From: CAWDDA01 sp963813345
GTDB taxonomy: Bacteria > Acidobacteriota > Blastocatellia > RBC074
Assembly: GCA_963813345.1 (NCBI GenBank)
Contig: CAWEYR010000004.1
Span: 62,001-126,000 of the forward strand
Reading direction: 5' to 3'
Length of the DNA stretch: 64,000 nucleotides
In this document: one piece after another, positions 8,871 through 18,926 of the stretch
Layout of the letters: each line of letters opens with the position of its first letter
Numbering within the stretch: the stretch's first letter is position 1
The notes under the pieces: generated by a model
Database searches by the model: none
Seen by the model: the letters and a program-made list of their open reading frames with translations, nothing else
Told to the model about the DNA's origin: nothing
Translations under genes and position numbers: made by a program

Positions 8871-10199
8871 TGTCCAATTTCATCTCGCAAATCAAATATT
8901 TTCTTACTCCGATCGATGGGCGTTACGAAGACCTCCGGCAAGGCAAATGGTATTTGAACGTCATGCGCGATTTCACGGCCGGGCTGATAGTAGCGATGGT
9001 TGCCATTCCGCTGGCCATGGGATTTGCGATGGCGAGCGGCCTGCGGCCTGAGCAGGGGATCGTGGGTGGCGCAGTTGCGGGCCTCGTTGGAGCACTGTTT
9101 GGGGGATCGAAATACCAGGTGTACGGGCCGACTGCAGCATTCATCCCGATCATCGGCGGGATCATGGCTGCCTACAATTTTCAAATGCTCGTCCTGGCTT
9201 CGATCATTGCAGGGACCATTCTGATGCTGATGGGCGCAGTCAGACTCGGTCGTCTCTCTGCGCTTGTGCCACATTCGATCGTCGTAGGATTCACAATTGG
9301 CATTGCAATTGTAATCGCGCTCTCGCAGTTAGGCGAAGTTCTTGGTGTGAAAGCCGCGCTCGGCTATGGCTTCTTCGAGAAGATCAGCGGTATCTGGGCA
9401 AATCTGGGCGAAGTGAGCATCTATGCGATCGTCATTGGTCTTCTCACATTTGCGATCACGAAAGGCATCCTCAAGATATCCGTATTCCTTCCAGCGCCGC
9501 TGATTGCGCTGGGTGTGGCGACGCTTCTCTCGGCTACGGTCTGGAAAGATAAGGGACTGTTGCTCGTGAGGGACAAATACGGTGCGATCCCGACCGATTT
9601 CTGGGTATTTACGCCGCCATCGTGGATGCCTTTGGACGGACAGGATGCTTTGGGATTTGTCGTACTTCGTGATTGCCATCGTCTTTGTTGCGGCGATCGA
9701 GAGTGTTCTCTGTTCGAGGATGGCTGACAGACTTGCCGACAACCAGGGACAACGGTTCGATCCGAACAAGGAACTGTGGGGACAAGGGCTGGTGAATATC
9801 ATCGTCCCAATGCTCAACGGCTTCCCCCACACCGGAGCGCTGGCGCGCACTGCCACGAACATCAAGGTGGGCGCAATGTCGCCGCTGGCGGGTATTTTCA
9901 AGGGGGTGCTGAAGCTGTTGCTTGCATTGTATCTTGCGAGTTTTCTCGAAGTAGTTCCGATGGCGTGCATCGGCGGCATTCTGCTCTTTGTGGCTACCGG
10001 AATGGTCAAACCCGCAGAGGTGCGTCAGGTCTTTGCTCACAATAGATTTCACGTTGGCCTGATGGTCTACACCGCCGTTATGGTCGTTGTGACGGACTTT
10101 TTGACGGGGGTACTTTCAGCCATCGTGATCTATGCGGTTCTTTATCGCGTCATCGAAAAACGTAAAGTTCAAGGGCTCGCCGACACGGGTGCTGCCTGA
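8870..10199 (+). CDS. SulP-family anion (probably bicarbonate) permease, frame broken
   Basis: A multi-spanning SulP (SLC26) transporter. The N-terminal part has GLIVAMVAIPLAMGFAMASG and the family motif region YGPTAAFIPIIGG. The C-terminal part has VAAIESVLCSRMAD followed by the segment with NGFPHTGALARTATN. An extra base near G9662 breaks the frame between these halves; removing it reads DALGFVYFVIAIVF. Repaired, it is about 442 aa and ends without a clear STAS domain, so it is a short SulP. Coupling to carbonic anhydrase through TAATG makes bicarbonate a better guess than sulfate. Confidence 0.87.
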
Positions 10200-10215
10200 A
10201 GAAAGGAGTTAATTT

Positions 10216-11115
10216 ATGGCCGTTCCATTTCAAAATATTGTCGTAGGTCTCGCAAACTCTGACGCAGACAACGAACTCATCCGATATGCCAGAAACCTGA
10301 CTGCAACGCTTCGTCCGAAAGCGATCCATTTTGTACACGTGCTTCCCCAGGTCGGAATTACTTTCGACTCTGCGCAACAGTCGCTTCGCAAGGCAGTCGA
10401 TGAACACTTTGGCGATCCCGTCGCAGGGACACTAGTCGTCGATCAGGTAATTCGAGGTCATCGTATAGATGCGCTTCTCGAGTATCTGGTAGAGAACGAA
10501 AACGATCTCGTCGTAGTGGGACATCGAAAAGCGACATCCGGCCGCCGATCTTTGGCCCGGCGGCTTGCAATGAAGGCGCCCTGCTCAGTCCTCATGGTTC
10601 CGGAAGGATCAGCGCCGGCAATCGATCGAATCGTAGTACCGACGGATTTCTCGGAACCCTCTGCAGATGCACTGAGTGTTGCGACGGCGCTTGCCAGCGC
10701 AGCAGGCGCCGGAGAGTGTCTTGCTTTGCACGTGTATTTCGATGAGTCCACGACAACGTATGAAGGGTCTGACGAAGTAGTGCGTGGACGCGAGCAGATT
10801 GCGTTCAACCGCTTTGTCGCTCCTATAGACCGTCATGGCGTGACGATTCGACCGATCTTCGAGGAAGCTTCAAACGTTCCTCACGCAATCAATCGTGTAG
10901 CACGGAGCGAGGGGATCAATCTGATAGTCATGGGTACTCGCGGTCGCAGCCGGGCTTCGGCGGTACTTCTTGGCAGCGAAACCGAGCACACTATTATCGA
11001 AAGCCAGATTCCGGTGCTGGCAGTCAAACACTTCGGTGCCCGATTGAATCTGCTGCAAACGCTTTTTGACAAGAAGTTCCGTCAAAAAGGAGGCATCTGG
11101 TACGGATCGATTTGA
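10216..11115 (+). CDS. Tandem-domain universal stress protein (UspA family)
   Basis: A 299-aa protein with two Usp folds. The first half is weakly conserved (NIVVGLANSDADNELIRYARN). The second starts at RIVVPTDFSEPSADAL and ends with the ATP-binding signature VMGTRGRSRASAVLLGS. It begins 16 bases after the SulP stop, behind a good AAGGAG site, so it is probably the third gene of that operon. Usp proteins bind nucleotides and act in stress survival; a specific role is not readable. Confidence 0.88.
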   Translation: MAVPFQNIVVGLANSDADNELIRYARNLTATLRPKAIHFVHVLPQVGITFDSAQQSLRKAVDEHFGDPVAGTLVVDQVIRGHRIDALLEYLVENENDLVVVGHRKATSGRRSLARRLAMKAPCSVLMVPEGSAPAIDRIVVPTDFSEPSADALSVATALASAAGAGECLALHVYFDESTTTYEGSDEVVRGREQIAFNRFVAPIDRHGVTIRPIFEEASNVPHAINRVARSEGINLIVMGTRGRSRASAVLLGSETEHTIIESQIPVLAVKHFGARLNLLQTLFDKKFRQKGGIWYGSI

Positions 11116-11117
11116 TT

Positions 11118-11208
11118 AAGGTACGTTGTACCGCCTTTTAGGCGGAATCGTGAAATCCGACGTCGTCGGATTCCACGATTCCGCCTGAAAGGCGGTACAA
11201 CATACCTT
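11118..11208. repeat. Family A full palindrome
   Basis: Two near-complementary arms of about 33 bases surround a centre that is itself partly palindromic. The outer tip is AAGGTACGTTGTACCG, then a small hairpin CCGCCTTTTAGGCGG, then AATCGTG. It lies between the usp gene and an exported protein gene. This is the CCGCCT...AGGCGG subtype. Confidence 0.9.
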
Positions 11209-11232
11209 ACAAAACTGTGCTATCCTCTACTC

Positions 11233-12555
11233 ATGCGCAAGCTTGTAGCGCTCGCTCTCACCATCTGCCTGACCGTCACTTCGATAGCTGCATCGCAGCG
11301 CGAACGGCGACCGACGTCCCAGGACATAAGCTCAACTCCACAGGTCACGACTACGTCAAGTATTCTTCCCGCGGGAACCGTGCTTATGGTCAAACTCGAG
11401 ACGAGGCTTGATTCGGAAACATCCCGTATTTCGGACAGGTTTCGCGCGAGGTTTGTCGAACCGGTGACTGATACTCGCGGCCGCGAGCTCATTCCACAGT
11501 CCGCACTCGTCGAAGGCTATATCGACGCGATCGTCCCGGCTCAGCGGAAACGGCGTTCGGGCATTATTTCGGTGACGTTTGATACGCTCCGCCTTCCGGA
11601 CGGACGTGCGATTCCATTGAGCGGCACGCTCACGCCGACTGATTCGAAGGATCGCAAGCGGATCGACGAAGAGGGCAATATCAGGCCCGCTAGATCGACC
11701 ACACTTCAGAGTATCGTTTTTATCGGAGGCGGCTCGAGTGCTGGTGCAGCAATCGGGATGATTACAGGAGGCGTGCTGCTTGGCACCGGGATCGGCGCGG
11801 CCGCAGGAGTTGCTGCAGCCTGGTTGGCGAAAGGAAAAGAGGCAGTTGTAGAGCCCGGCACACGTCTTGGCGTCGAATTGAATCGTCCGCTCGATGTTTC
11901 GTTGGGGTCGACAGGAATTGTGAGAATAAGTCCACGCCCAAAGCTTGAAGCTGATCGCGAAGAGCCTCAACAGCAGGTCACAGTTCCACCAGCGAAAAAT
12001 GCAGCGAGTCCTGCAACGAGTTCTTCAACACGTCCTGCAGCGAATCCTCCGCCGCAGGCAGCTACGAATCCTCCTGTGAATTCTGCAGCGCAGCCTGTCG
12101 TGTCGCCGCCAGATTCAACCAACGTTACGCCATCGGTGCCTTCGTCGCCGCCTGTTGCCGCAGCGCGAGCTGATCTTAGTCTCAGTGAAATGGTCGCGAG
12201 GATTGCCGACAAGGCAGATGTACTGGCAGCAGATTATGCTGCATCGATTGGCGCGACGCGGAAGGCGGATGGCAAGTACGAATTCAATCCGCAGAGGATA
12301 TTGCGCGTTGAAGAAACAGAATTGCTTTTCAGTTTGAGCACTCTCAAAGACTCAACTCAGCTCTTTCGAGGAGTGCTGGGGGCAGAAGCAACGGGTGAGA
12401 GCCGGCGACGCAGTGCCGAGCGGTTGACGGTTCTCACCGGTGACATTGACCGTCAATGGAGCGTGGTCAGACCCGCCGCGGAGCTCGACCGAAAATGGCG
12501 GGACCTGAACCGCGAAATACGCTTGCTTGTCGAAATGGCGAAGGCGTCGTCTTAG
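11233..12555 (+). CDS. Exported protein of unknown function with glycine-rich membrane segment
   Basis: A 440-aa protein with an N-terminal Sec signal (MRKLVALALTICLTVTSIAAS). Residues about 45-135 form a beta-rich domain starting PAGTVLMVKLETRLDSE, with a loose resemblance to TrbI/VirB10-like domains. A glycine/alanine-rich hydrophobic stretch follows (GGVLLGTGIGAAAGVAAAWLA), then a low-complexity Pro/Ala/Ser/Asn linker and a C-terminal helical part (ADLSLSEMVARIADKADVL). No enzyme motif was seen. Its stop overlaps that of the convergent H1-like gene. Function unknown. Confidence 0.75.
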   Translation: MRKLVALALTICLTVTSIAASQRERRPTSQDISSTPQVTTTSSILPAGTVLMVKLETRLDSETSRISDRFRARFVEPVTDTRGRELIPQSALVEGYIDAIVPAQRKRRSGIISVTFDTLRLPDGRAIPLSGTLTPTDSKDRKRIDEEGNIRPARSTTLQSIVFIGGGSSAGAAIGMITGGVLLGTGIGAAAGVAAAWLAKGKEAVVEPGTRLGVELNRPLDVSLGSTGIVRISPRPKLEADREEPQQQVTVPPAKNAASPATSSSTRPAANPPPQAATNPPVNSAAQPVVSPPDSTNVTPSVPSSPPVAAARADLSLSEMVARIADKADVLAADYAASIGATRKADGKYEFNPQRILRVEETELLFSLSTLKDSTQLFRGVLGAEATGESRRRSAERLTVLTGDIDRQWSVVRPAAELDRKWRDLNREIRLLVEMAKASS

Positions 12556-13445
12556 CGACGCCGTTTTGCAGAGCGGATCGCCTTCTTCGCCACTCGTTTC
12601 ACACGTCTCTTTACCGCCTTCTTAACAATCGCTTTCTTTACTGCTTTCTTTACAACAGCTCTCTTTACAGCTCTCTTTGCGGCCTTCGCAGCGGGTCTCC
12701 TGGAGGCGCTTCTGACGGCTTTCCTGGCGGCTATTCTTTTCACAGCCACGCGCCTCTTAACAGCCTTCCGTAAAGCTTTGCGCGCTGCAGCCTTCCGCGC
12801 GAGTTTAGACGCAATAGCCTTCCTCTTCAGGGTCTTCTTCGCGCCCTTCCTGCCGGCCTTTCTGCCAGTCTTTCTGAAAGACTGGATCGCGGATTTGACG
12901 GTCGCGCCCTTCGCAGCCTTCCTTACCGCTTTCTTCGCGACGGCTTTTTTCACTGCTTTTTTCGCGACAGCTCTCTTGACCGCTTTCTTCGCGACAGCTT
13001 TCTTGACGCTTTCTTCGCGACAGCTTTCTTCGCGACAGCTTTCTTAACAACAGCCTTTTTCACTGCCTTCTTAGCAGCATTAACTTTAACCGCCTTAGCA
13101 ACAGCCTTCTTCGCAGCCTTCGCTGGTTTTGGGGGGCAGGCTGCTAGGAGGAGGAGCGGGTACTGCGATCACAACGACCGTTACTTCTCGAGTGATCACG
13201 TCCGCTTCGAGAGGACGGATGTCGATTCGACGGTCAACATTCAAATCGACTTCATCCTCCAGGTCGTCGTCATCGTCATCATTCAGATCGTCCTGAAGAT
13301 CATCGCCCACAAGATCGGCGATGCCGGACTTGAGTCTGTCTTCGTCGTCGTCATCTTCCCAAAGGCTCCGATCATCATCTTCATCGTCGCCAAACTGAAA
13401 AGAATAACTTTTGGGCTTGCCTTCGATTTCGTTCCAGTCGCCCAT
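12552..13445 (-). CDS. Acidic N-terminus plus histone H1-like Lys/Ala-rich tail
   Basis: Read as one gene of about 297 aa, it has an Asp/Glu-rich head (DDEDDDRSLWEDDDDED near residues 19-35, and a second acidic run with DDDDDDLEDEVD). A short hydrophobic and proline-rich hinge (VPAPPPSSLPP) follows, then a long tail of AVAKKAV/KKAVKK repeats ending in KRRR. The tail resembles bacterial H1-like nucleoproteins (Hc1/Hc2, AlgP type) that bind DNA. Two opposite frame breaks hide this: one extra base in G6 at 13131-13136 and one missing base near 13007, where a repeat unit reads TTGACG instead of TTGACCG. Together they restore the frame. Confidence 0.7.
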
Positions 13446-13585
13446 CGCGTTTTCCCTCCCGGTTATGATTGATCCTGAAGACGCGCCGGATCATAGCACG
13501 CGCCACATAGGCTATCTTGCATTAAGCGGCGCGGCTGTGTGAAGCTAAAACTGCAATTAAAAGTTATCCCACGGAGCCGAAAAAA

Positions 13586-15016
13586 ATGAAGTCCTGGTAT
13601 TGTGGAATTGCGCTCATCACAGCTATTGCGCTCAGTGCAGTGTCAATGACAGCCTGCGATATGCGTGCGGAACGGGAGGAAGCGAGCAGAGTGAACCCTG
13701 AAAATAGTAGCAACGAAGTCAGGCTGATGACCCTCGATCCGGGGCATTTCCATGCTGCCTTGATTCAGAAGGAGACCTACCCGGGTGTATCGAATAAAGT
13801 GCATGTTTACAGTCCTCTTGGCTTCGATTTGACCGAACATCTGAATCGTATTGCCAGATTCAACCTGCGAAGCGCTTCGCCAACCAACTGGGCGCTCGAA
13901 GTTCATACCGGCGAGGACAGTCTCCAGCGAATGCTTCGCGAGCGGCCGGGCAATGTTGTAGTCCTTTCAGGAAGGAACCGCGGCAAGATTGACAAGATCA
14001 AAGCATCGGTCGATGCCGGGCTGAACGTGCTCGCTGACAAACCCTGGATTGTTGAGTCCGCAGATTTCCCAAAACTCGAGGCGGTGCTGGCGTCTGCAGC
14101 AGCTGGCAAGCTGATTGCATACGACATCATGACCGAACGTCATGAGATAACGACCGTTCTCCAGAAAGAGCTGATCCACGACGCTGAAGTCTTCGGAGAG
14201 ATTGTCAAAGGTGACGACAAGGAACCCGCAGTATTCATGGATAGCGTCCATCATATTCTCAAGGTCGTTGCCGGAGCGCCAAACATTCGGCCGGCGTGGT
14301 TCTTTGATGTACGTGAGCAGGGTGAAGGACTTTCAGATGTGGCGACACATCTGGTTGACCTGATTCAATGGATGCTGTTCCCGGAAGTGGCGCTCGACTA
14401 TCGAAAGGACATCGAGGTCCTGTCAGCGAGGCGCTGGCCGACCGTTCTTAACCTCGAGCAGTTCAAACGTGTAACCAACGCAGCCACTTTTCCGGATTCA
14501 CTTCAACCCGTTGGAGACCGGATTGAAGTAATGGCGAATGGTCTCGTCTCCTATCGTCTCCGAGGGATTCTGGCGAAGGTCAACACTGTGTGGAACTACG
14601 AAACGCCGGAAGGTGGCGATACTCATTTGGCGATTTTTCGAGGAAGCAAGTCCCGCATTGAGGTTCGACAGGGGAGCAAAGAGAAGTTCCGTCCTGAAGT
14701 CTATGTTGTGCCGCTAGAAGCTGGCGCGAGAGCAACCATCAGGGCTGCGCTCGATCGGCGCATCGGCTCGCTTGCAGCGAAGTATCCTGGTGTCGGAGTC
14801 GAAGATCGCGGGACAGAATTCATGCTTACTTTCCCCGACAAATATCGCACCGGACATGAAGCACACTTCGGTGAGGTGACCGGCCACTTCCTCGAATACC
14901 TGAAGGATCCGGCGAAGCTCCCCGCGTGGGAAGGTCCTAATATGCTTGCCAAGTATTACACCACAACAAAGGCTGTGGAGCTTAGTCGCGAGGCGAGAGT
15001 AGAGAAGGCGCAGTAG
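13586..15016 (+). CDS. Gfo/Idh/MocA-family oxidoreductase, probable lipoprotein
   Basis: A 476-aa protein. An N-terminal signal ends near SMTACDM, with C24 as a possible lipidation site. The central part resembles the NAD(P)-binding and C-terminal domains of the Gfo/Idh/MocA sugar oxidoreductase superfamily. It contains NVLADKPWIV, matching the family EKP-type motif, and DVATHLVDLIQWM with the catalytic histidine region. An exported dehydrogenase of this type often acts on sugars or cyclitols; the substrate is unknown. CBS follows two bases later, so the two are probably co-transcribed, though no functional link is evident. Confidence 0.85.
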   Translation: MKSWYCGIALITAIALSAVSMTACDMRAEREEASRVNPENSSNEVRLMTLDPGHFHAALIQKETYPGVSNKVHVYSPLGFDLTEHLNRIARFNLRSASPTNWALEVHTGEDSLQRMLRERPGNVVVLSGRNRGKIDKIKASVDAGLNVLADKPWIVESADFPKLEAVLASAAAGKLIAYDIMTERHEITTVLQKELIHDAEVFGEIVKGDDKEPAVFMDSVHHILKVVAGAPNIRPAWFFDVREQGEGLSDVATHLVDLIQWMLFPEVALDYRKDIEVLSARRWPTVLNLEQFKRVTNAATFPDSLQPVGDRIEVMANGLVSYRLRGILAKVNTVWNYETPEGGDTHLAIFRGSKSRIEVRQGSKEKFRPEVYVVPLEAGARATIRAALDRRIGSLAAKYPGVGVEDRGTEFMLTFPDKYRTGHEAHFGEVTGHFLEYLKDPAKLPAWEGPNMLAKYYTTTKAVELSREARVEKAQ

Positions 15017-15018
15017 AT

Positions 15019-16380
15019 ATGGAGTATTTCGACAATATTCTCGAATTGATCGGACAGACGCCACTCGTCAAGCTCAACAAGCTGACGCGCGGGCTTTCAC
15101 CACTTGTGCTTGCGAAGATCGAATCCCGTAATCCGGGCGGAAGTGTCAAGGACCGCATCGGAATTGCGATGATCGAGCGAGCCGAGCGATCTGGAGAGCT
15201 CAAGCCTGGCGGTACCGTTGTCGAAGCAACGAGCGGAAACACGGGGATTGGTATTGCACTGGCAGCGGCGATCAAAGGCTATCGCTGCGTTTTTGTGATG
15301 ACAGACAAATGCAGCCAGGAAAAAGTACGATACCTGAAAGCCCTCGGGGCCGATGTGGTCGTAGTTCCGGTTGCAGCCAAGCCCGATTCACCGGAGAACT
15401 ATGTGAATACGGCGCGGCGCATTTCTCAGGAGACTCCGAACGCGATCCTCGCATTTCAATACGGGAATCCAGCCAATCCCGAAATACATTATCGATCTAC
15501 CGGTCCGGAGATATGGGAGCAGACTGATGGCCGCGTTACTCACTTTGTTGCCGGTCTGGGGACGGGTGGAACTATCAGTGGTGTAGGCCGCTTTCTCAAG
15601 GAGAAGAATCCGAAGATCAAGATCATCGGAGCGGACCCTTATGGTTCAGTCTTCAAGACATTCAAAGAGACCGGAAAACTGATGGAGTCCACGCCTTACC
15701 TTGTCGAAGGTATTGGTCAGGAGCTTATTCCCGAGAATGTTCATCTCAAGTATGTCGATGAGATTGTCAACGTCACGGATCGCGATTCGTTCAACACGGC
15801 GCGGCGGCTGGGTCGTGAGGAAGCAATATTCTGTGGTGGCAGCACCGGGACACTCGCATGGGCCGCGCTCAAAGTCGCCGAACGTCTGAGCAAGGATGAT
15901 GTCGTAGTCTTTATCGTCTGCGATACAGGTGAGCGATATTTGTCGAAGTTCCTTTCAGATGAATGGATGAAAGAGAAGCGGCTTCTTGGCGTCGAGAAGA
16001 TGACGCTCGGCCTGGTAAATGAAATGAAGCCACAATCCGACACGCCTCTCCTGGTCTCAGTAACACCTGACAGCAAGCTTTCCGAAGCGCTGCAGCTGAT
16101 GAATCAGCATGGCCTTTCACAAATGCCCGTAGTCGAAGATGGAACCGCAGTAGGAAGCCTGCGCGAAGGTCGTGTAATGTCGAAGATTCTCAACGACAAG
16201 GAACTCCTGCACGGTCCTGTGAGCGAGGTTATGGACGGGCCATTTCCAGTGGTAAACGAAAGTGTGGAAGTCGAGCGCGCGACAAAATACCTGAAACACG
16301 CTCCCGCGATTCTCATTGAAGAATACGGCCGCATCGTCGGCATCATCACCAGATACGACGTGGTTGATATTCAAGGGTGA
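15019..16380 (+). CDS. Cystathionine beta-synthase with C-terminal CBS domain pair
   Basis: A 453-aa fold-type II PLP enzyme that condenses serine and homocysteine to cystathionine (cysteine synthase activity is also possible in this family). The PLP lysine is K44 in NPGGSVKDR. The phosphate-side loop is TSGNTG (71-76), and GTGGTISG binds the PLP phosphate. A pair of CBS modules occupies roughly residues 330-453 (ending VGIITRYDVVDI), which usually senses adenosyl ligands. A large inverted repeat follows directly. Confidence 0.93.
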   Translation: MEYFDNILELIGQTPLVKLNKLTRGLSPLVLAKIESRNPGGSVKDRIGIAMIERAERSGELKPGGTVVEATSGNTGIGIALAAAIKGYRCVFVMTDKCSQEKVRYLKALGADVVVVPVAAKPDSPENYVNTARRISQETPNAILAFQYGNPANPEIHYRSTGPEIWEQTDGRVTHFVAGLGTGGTISGVGRFLKEKNPKIKIIGADPYGSVFKTFKETGKLMESTPYLVEGIGQELIPENVHLKYVDEIVNVTDRDSFNTARRLGREEAIFCGGSTGTLAWAALKVAERLSKDDVVVFIVCDTGERYLSKFLSDEWMKEKRLLGVEKMTLGLVNEMKPQSDTPLLVSVTPDSKLSEALQLMNQHGLSQMPVVEDGTAVGSLREGRVMSKILNDKELLHGPVSEVMDGPFPVVNESVEVERATKYLKHAPAILIEEYGRIVGIITRYDVVDIQG

Positions 16381-16391
16381 CGCGGAGACGA

Positions 16392-16509
16392 GAAGAAGAA
16401 GGAAACGCAGAGGGCGCAGAGAGAAGACGCAGAGATCGCAGAGGATGTCGGTTGTTTGTCTGCGATCTCTGCGTCTTCTCTCTGCGCCCTCTGCGTTTCC
16501 TTCTTCTTC
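16392..16509. terminator. 50-bp-arm inverted repeat between convergent genes
   Basis: Arms at 16392-16441 and 16460-16509 are perfect complements over about 50 bases, rich in CGCAGAG motifs, with an 18-base loop. It lies exactly between the converging cbs-type and terC genes and is followed by a pyrimidine-rich run. It probably serves as a bidirectional terminator. CGCAGAG-type dyads look like a further repeat family. Confidence 0.75.
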
Positions 16510-16522
16510 TTCTTCTTCTACC

Positions 16523-17501
16523 TTACTTCTCGCTCATGATTTCATCCCGCTCCTCGATCTTGACGGGAAGATCGGCTACTTCAGTCTCTTTCGACTTATC
16601 TCGCCTTAGAAGTGAAACGATGATTGACGCGGCGAGAATTCCGACGATCACACCGAGCGCAACTACAACCGGAAGCTTGAAGACATCCGTCGTCAGCATC
16701 TTCAAGCCTACAAAAACCAGAACGAAGCACAGACCGTAGTTGAGATATCGGAAGAGCTGCATCAGGCCGGCAAGCGCAAAAAAGAGGGAACGCAGCCCGA
16801 GAATTGCAAAGACATTCGATGTGTAAACAATGAACGGGTCGCGCGTGATTGCCAGGATTGCTGGTATCGAATCCACCGCGAAAATAAGGTCCGTCGTCTC
16901 AACCATCAATAAGACGACAAACAGTGGGGTCGCAAACCGCCTCGCTCCTCGCACGACGAAGAATCGATCGCCCTCATAGCCTGCCGTGACTGGCATCATC
17001 CGGCGAAACAGCTTCAATACAAAATTCCTCTCGGGATGAATCTCTTTTCCCTGGTCCGTCACCATCTTGATTCCCGTGTATACCAGGAATGCGCCGAAGA
17101 CGTAGACGATCCAGTGGAATTTCTGAATCAAGCGCGATGCCGGCGACGATGAACATAGCCCGCATAACAAGGGCTCCAAGAATTCCCCAGAAGAGAACCT
17201 TGTGCTGCACATTTGCCGGAACCCTGAAATAGGAGAAGACGAGAAGAAAGACGAACAGATTGTCGACGCTCAGAGCCTCTTCAATCAGATAGCCAGTCAG
17301 AAACTCCAGCGCTGGCCCACTCCCGCGCGTGAAATAGACGAAGACATTGAACAAAAGCGCGAGTGATATCCAAACGGCGCTCCAGATAAGCGCTTCTTTG
17401 ATCTTAACCTCGTGAGATTTGCGGTGAAAGACTCCAAGGTCCAGGGCCAGCAAGCCCAGCACCACGGAACCGAAAATGATCCAGGGAAGCAATCCACTCA
17501 T
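16523..17501 (-). CDS. TerC/Alx-family integral membrane protein, frame broken
   Basis: A hydrophobic protein of about 325 aa after repair. The two conserved acidic membrane motifs are present: EALSVDNLFVFLLVFSYF in the N-terminal half and VETTDLIFAVDSIPAIL in the C-terminal half. These place it in the TerC/Alx group linked to metal (manganese) homeostasis and tellurite resistance. The frame breaks at AA 17130-17131: dropping one base turns ALDSEIPL into ALIQKFHWIVYVFG. It starts 6 bases after the stop of the UspA gene on the same strand, so the two form an operon. Confidence 0.9.
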
Positions 17502-17507
17502 ATATGA

Positions 17508-18462
17508 TTATCGAGACTCCGCAGCGCGCTCCGCATCATCGCGGCGCACCACCTCAACTGAACAACTGGCACGAGCTGCGATAGCCGACGATACGCTTCC
17601 CAGAAGAAATCGAGTCAGCATCCGATGCCCGCGCGCTCCGACAAAAATCGTGTCCGCGTCCCAACTCTCGGCCTCTTCAACAAGAGCCGCTTTTGGATCA
17701 GCAGAATTGACCGAGACTGACGTCCGCAATCCGGTCTTTTCCAGACGCTCGCGCTGTGAAGCGATCATTCGCGAGATCCATGCATCCAGGTCCTCGTCAT
17801 CCTCTCGCATCCATTTGAAAAGCGACGCATGCGGATATGCGGCCGCCGTCTGAATCTTGTCGTCGATGGCTGTCACAAATCGCACTTCTGAGTCCGCCTC
17901 CCACTTTCGCGCTGCGATCGCATCCACTGCTGCTTTCGAATCAGGAGACCCATCAAGGCCAAGCACGATCCTTGCTGGTTCGGAAGCCGCGCGGCGAGAC
18001 TTGCGGCCGATTCGAACCGAGCACGAAGCCTCAGCCAGAACCTTCTGAGACACGCTTCCAAGCAACAGCCTGTCGATCCTCGACCTGCCGTGCGAACCAA
18101 GAAGAATCAGATGTGCCGGCCATGTTTCCGCGAGCTTGATCACCGCCCAGGCCGGCGAATCCGCTGTCGTCTCAGAGGACACTGTCCAACCGGGCATCAA
18201 TTCGCGCAACTGCCTGGCGCCAGCATCGGCGGTAGTCCGTGCCTTCTCCAATGCCTCAAGCCCTTGCACCCGCGCGCGTTCAATAACTACGGGAAGATTG
18301 GATGCGTAAGAAGATCCAGTCTCAATATCGCCAGGTGGAACCCATACATCTGCAACGGTGAGCACTTTCGCCGAAGCGTTTGACGGCAATCCCGACTCTG
18401 ACGACATCATTCAAGGCTGTGTTTGCGGCATCTGAGCCGTCGTATGCGATGAGAACGTTCAT
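17508..18462 (-). CDS. Tandem UspA-family stress protein, frame broken near the start
   Basis: Two Usp domains are seen. The first has ILLGSHGRSRIDRLLLGSVSQ and the second IVLGLDGSPDSKAAV and IFVGARGHRMLTRFLLGSVS, both carrying the G-x-x-G ATP-loop pattern. The visible frame begins at 18410, but the expected N-terminus (MNVLIAYDGSDAANTAL) is encoded just upstream from the ATG at 18460-18462. One extra base near 18402 separates them; dropping it reads LNDVSESGLPSNASAK. Repaired, it has about 317 aa. It is grouped with yjbQ upstream and terC downstream. Confidence 0.85.
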
Positions 18463-18491
18463 GTCAGTCATCAGTGGTCACTCGTCACTCG

Positions 18492-18905
18492 TCACTCGCC
18501 TATGATCTTGACGATCACTCGCTTGGACCGTTGCCCATCGAATTCCGCGTAGTAGATCTGCTGCCAGGTGCCAAGCGTTAGCTCGCCGTCCGTCACCGGA
18601 ACGAGGACTTGATGATGAAGAAGCAGATTCTTGAGATGCGCGTCTGCGTTATCCTCTCCTGTCTGGTGATGTCTGTAATCAGGCCGAGCGGGAGCCAGTT
18701 TCTCCAGCCACTCATCGATGTCATGAATGAGTCCGTCCTCGGCATCATTTATATAGACCGATGCAGTGATGTGCATCGCGGAGATGAGTGCCAAACCTTC
18801 GCGAATGCCACTAGCGGTGAGCGCTTTCGCTACGTCGTTTGTGATGTTGACGAAGTCGCGGCGCTTCCTGGTCTTGAATGTCAGAAAACTGGTATGGGAT
18901 TTCAA
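18492..18905 (-). CDS. YjbQ family protein (UPF0047)
   Basis: A 137-aa protein matching the YjbQ/UPF0047 fold, whose members show weak thiamin-phosphate synthase activity. The family features HITASVYINDAEDGL, HHQTGEDNADAHLKN (conserved histidines and Asn) and LGTWQQIYYAEFDG are all present. It starts at TTG (18903-18905), the only start giving a normal N-terminus (KSHTSFLTF). A minus-strand TATAAT (18932-18927) lies about 20 bases upstream, consistent with a promoter. Confidence 0.9.
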   Translation of the reverse strand: MKSHTSFLTFKTRKRRDFVNITNDVAKALTASGIREGLALISAMHITASVYINDAEDGLIHDIDEWLEKLAPARPDYRHHQTGEDNADAHLKNLLLHHQVLVPVTDGELTLGTWQQIYYAEFDGQRSKRVIVKIIGE

Positions 18906-18926
18906 ATCGGAACAGCCTCTAGGGGA

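Noticed and set aside
12805..13050. Ser/Arg/Lys-rich minus-strand ORF of 81 codons
   Set aside because: It is the wrong frame of the Lys/Ala repeat tail; the repeat periodicity fits the reconstructed H1-like gene.
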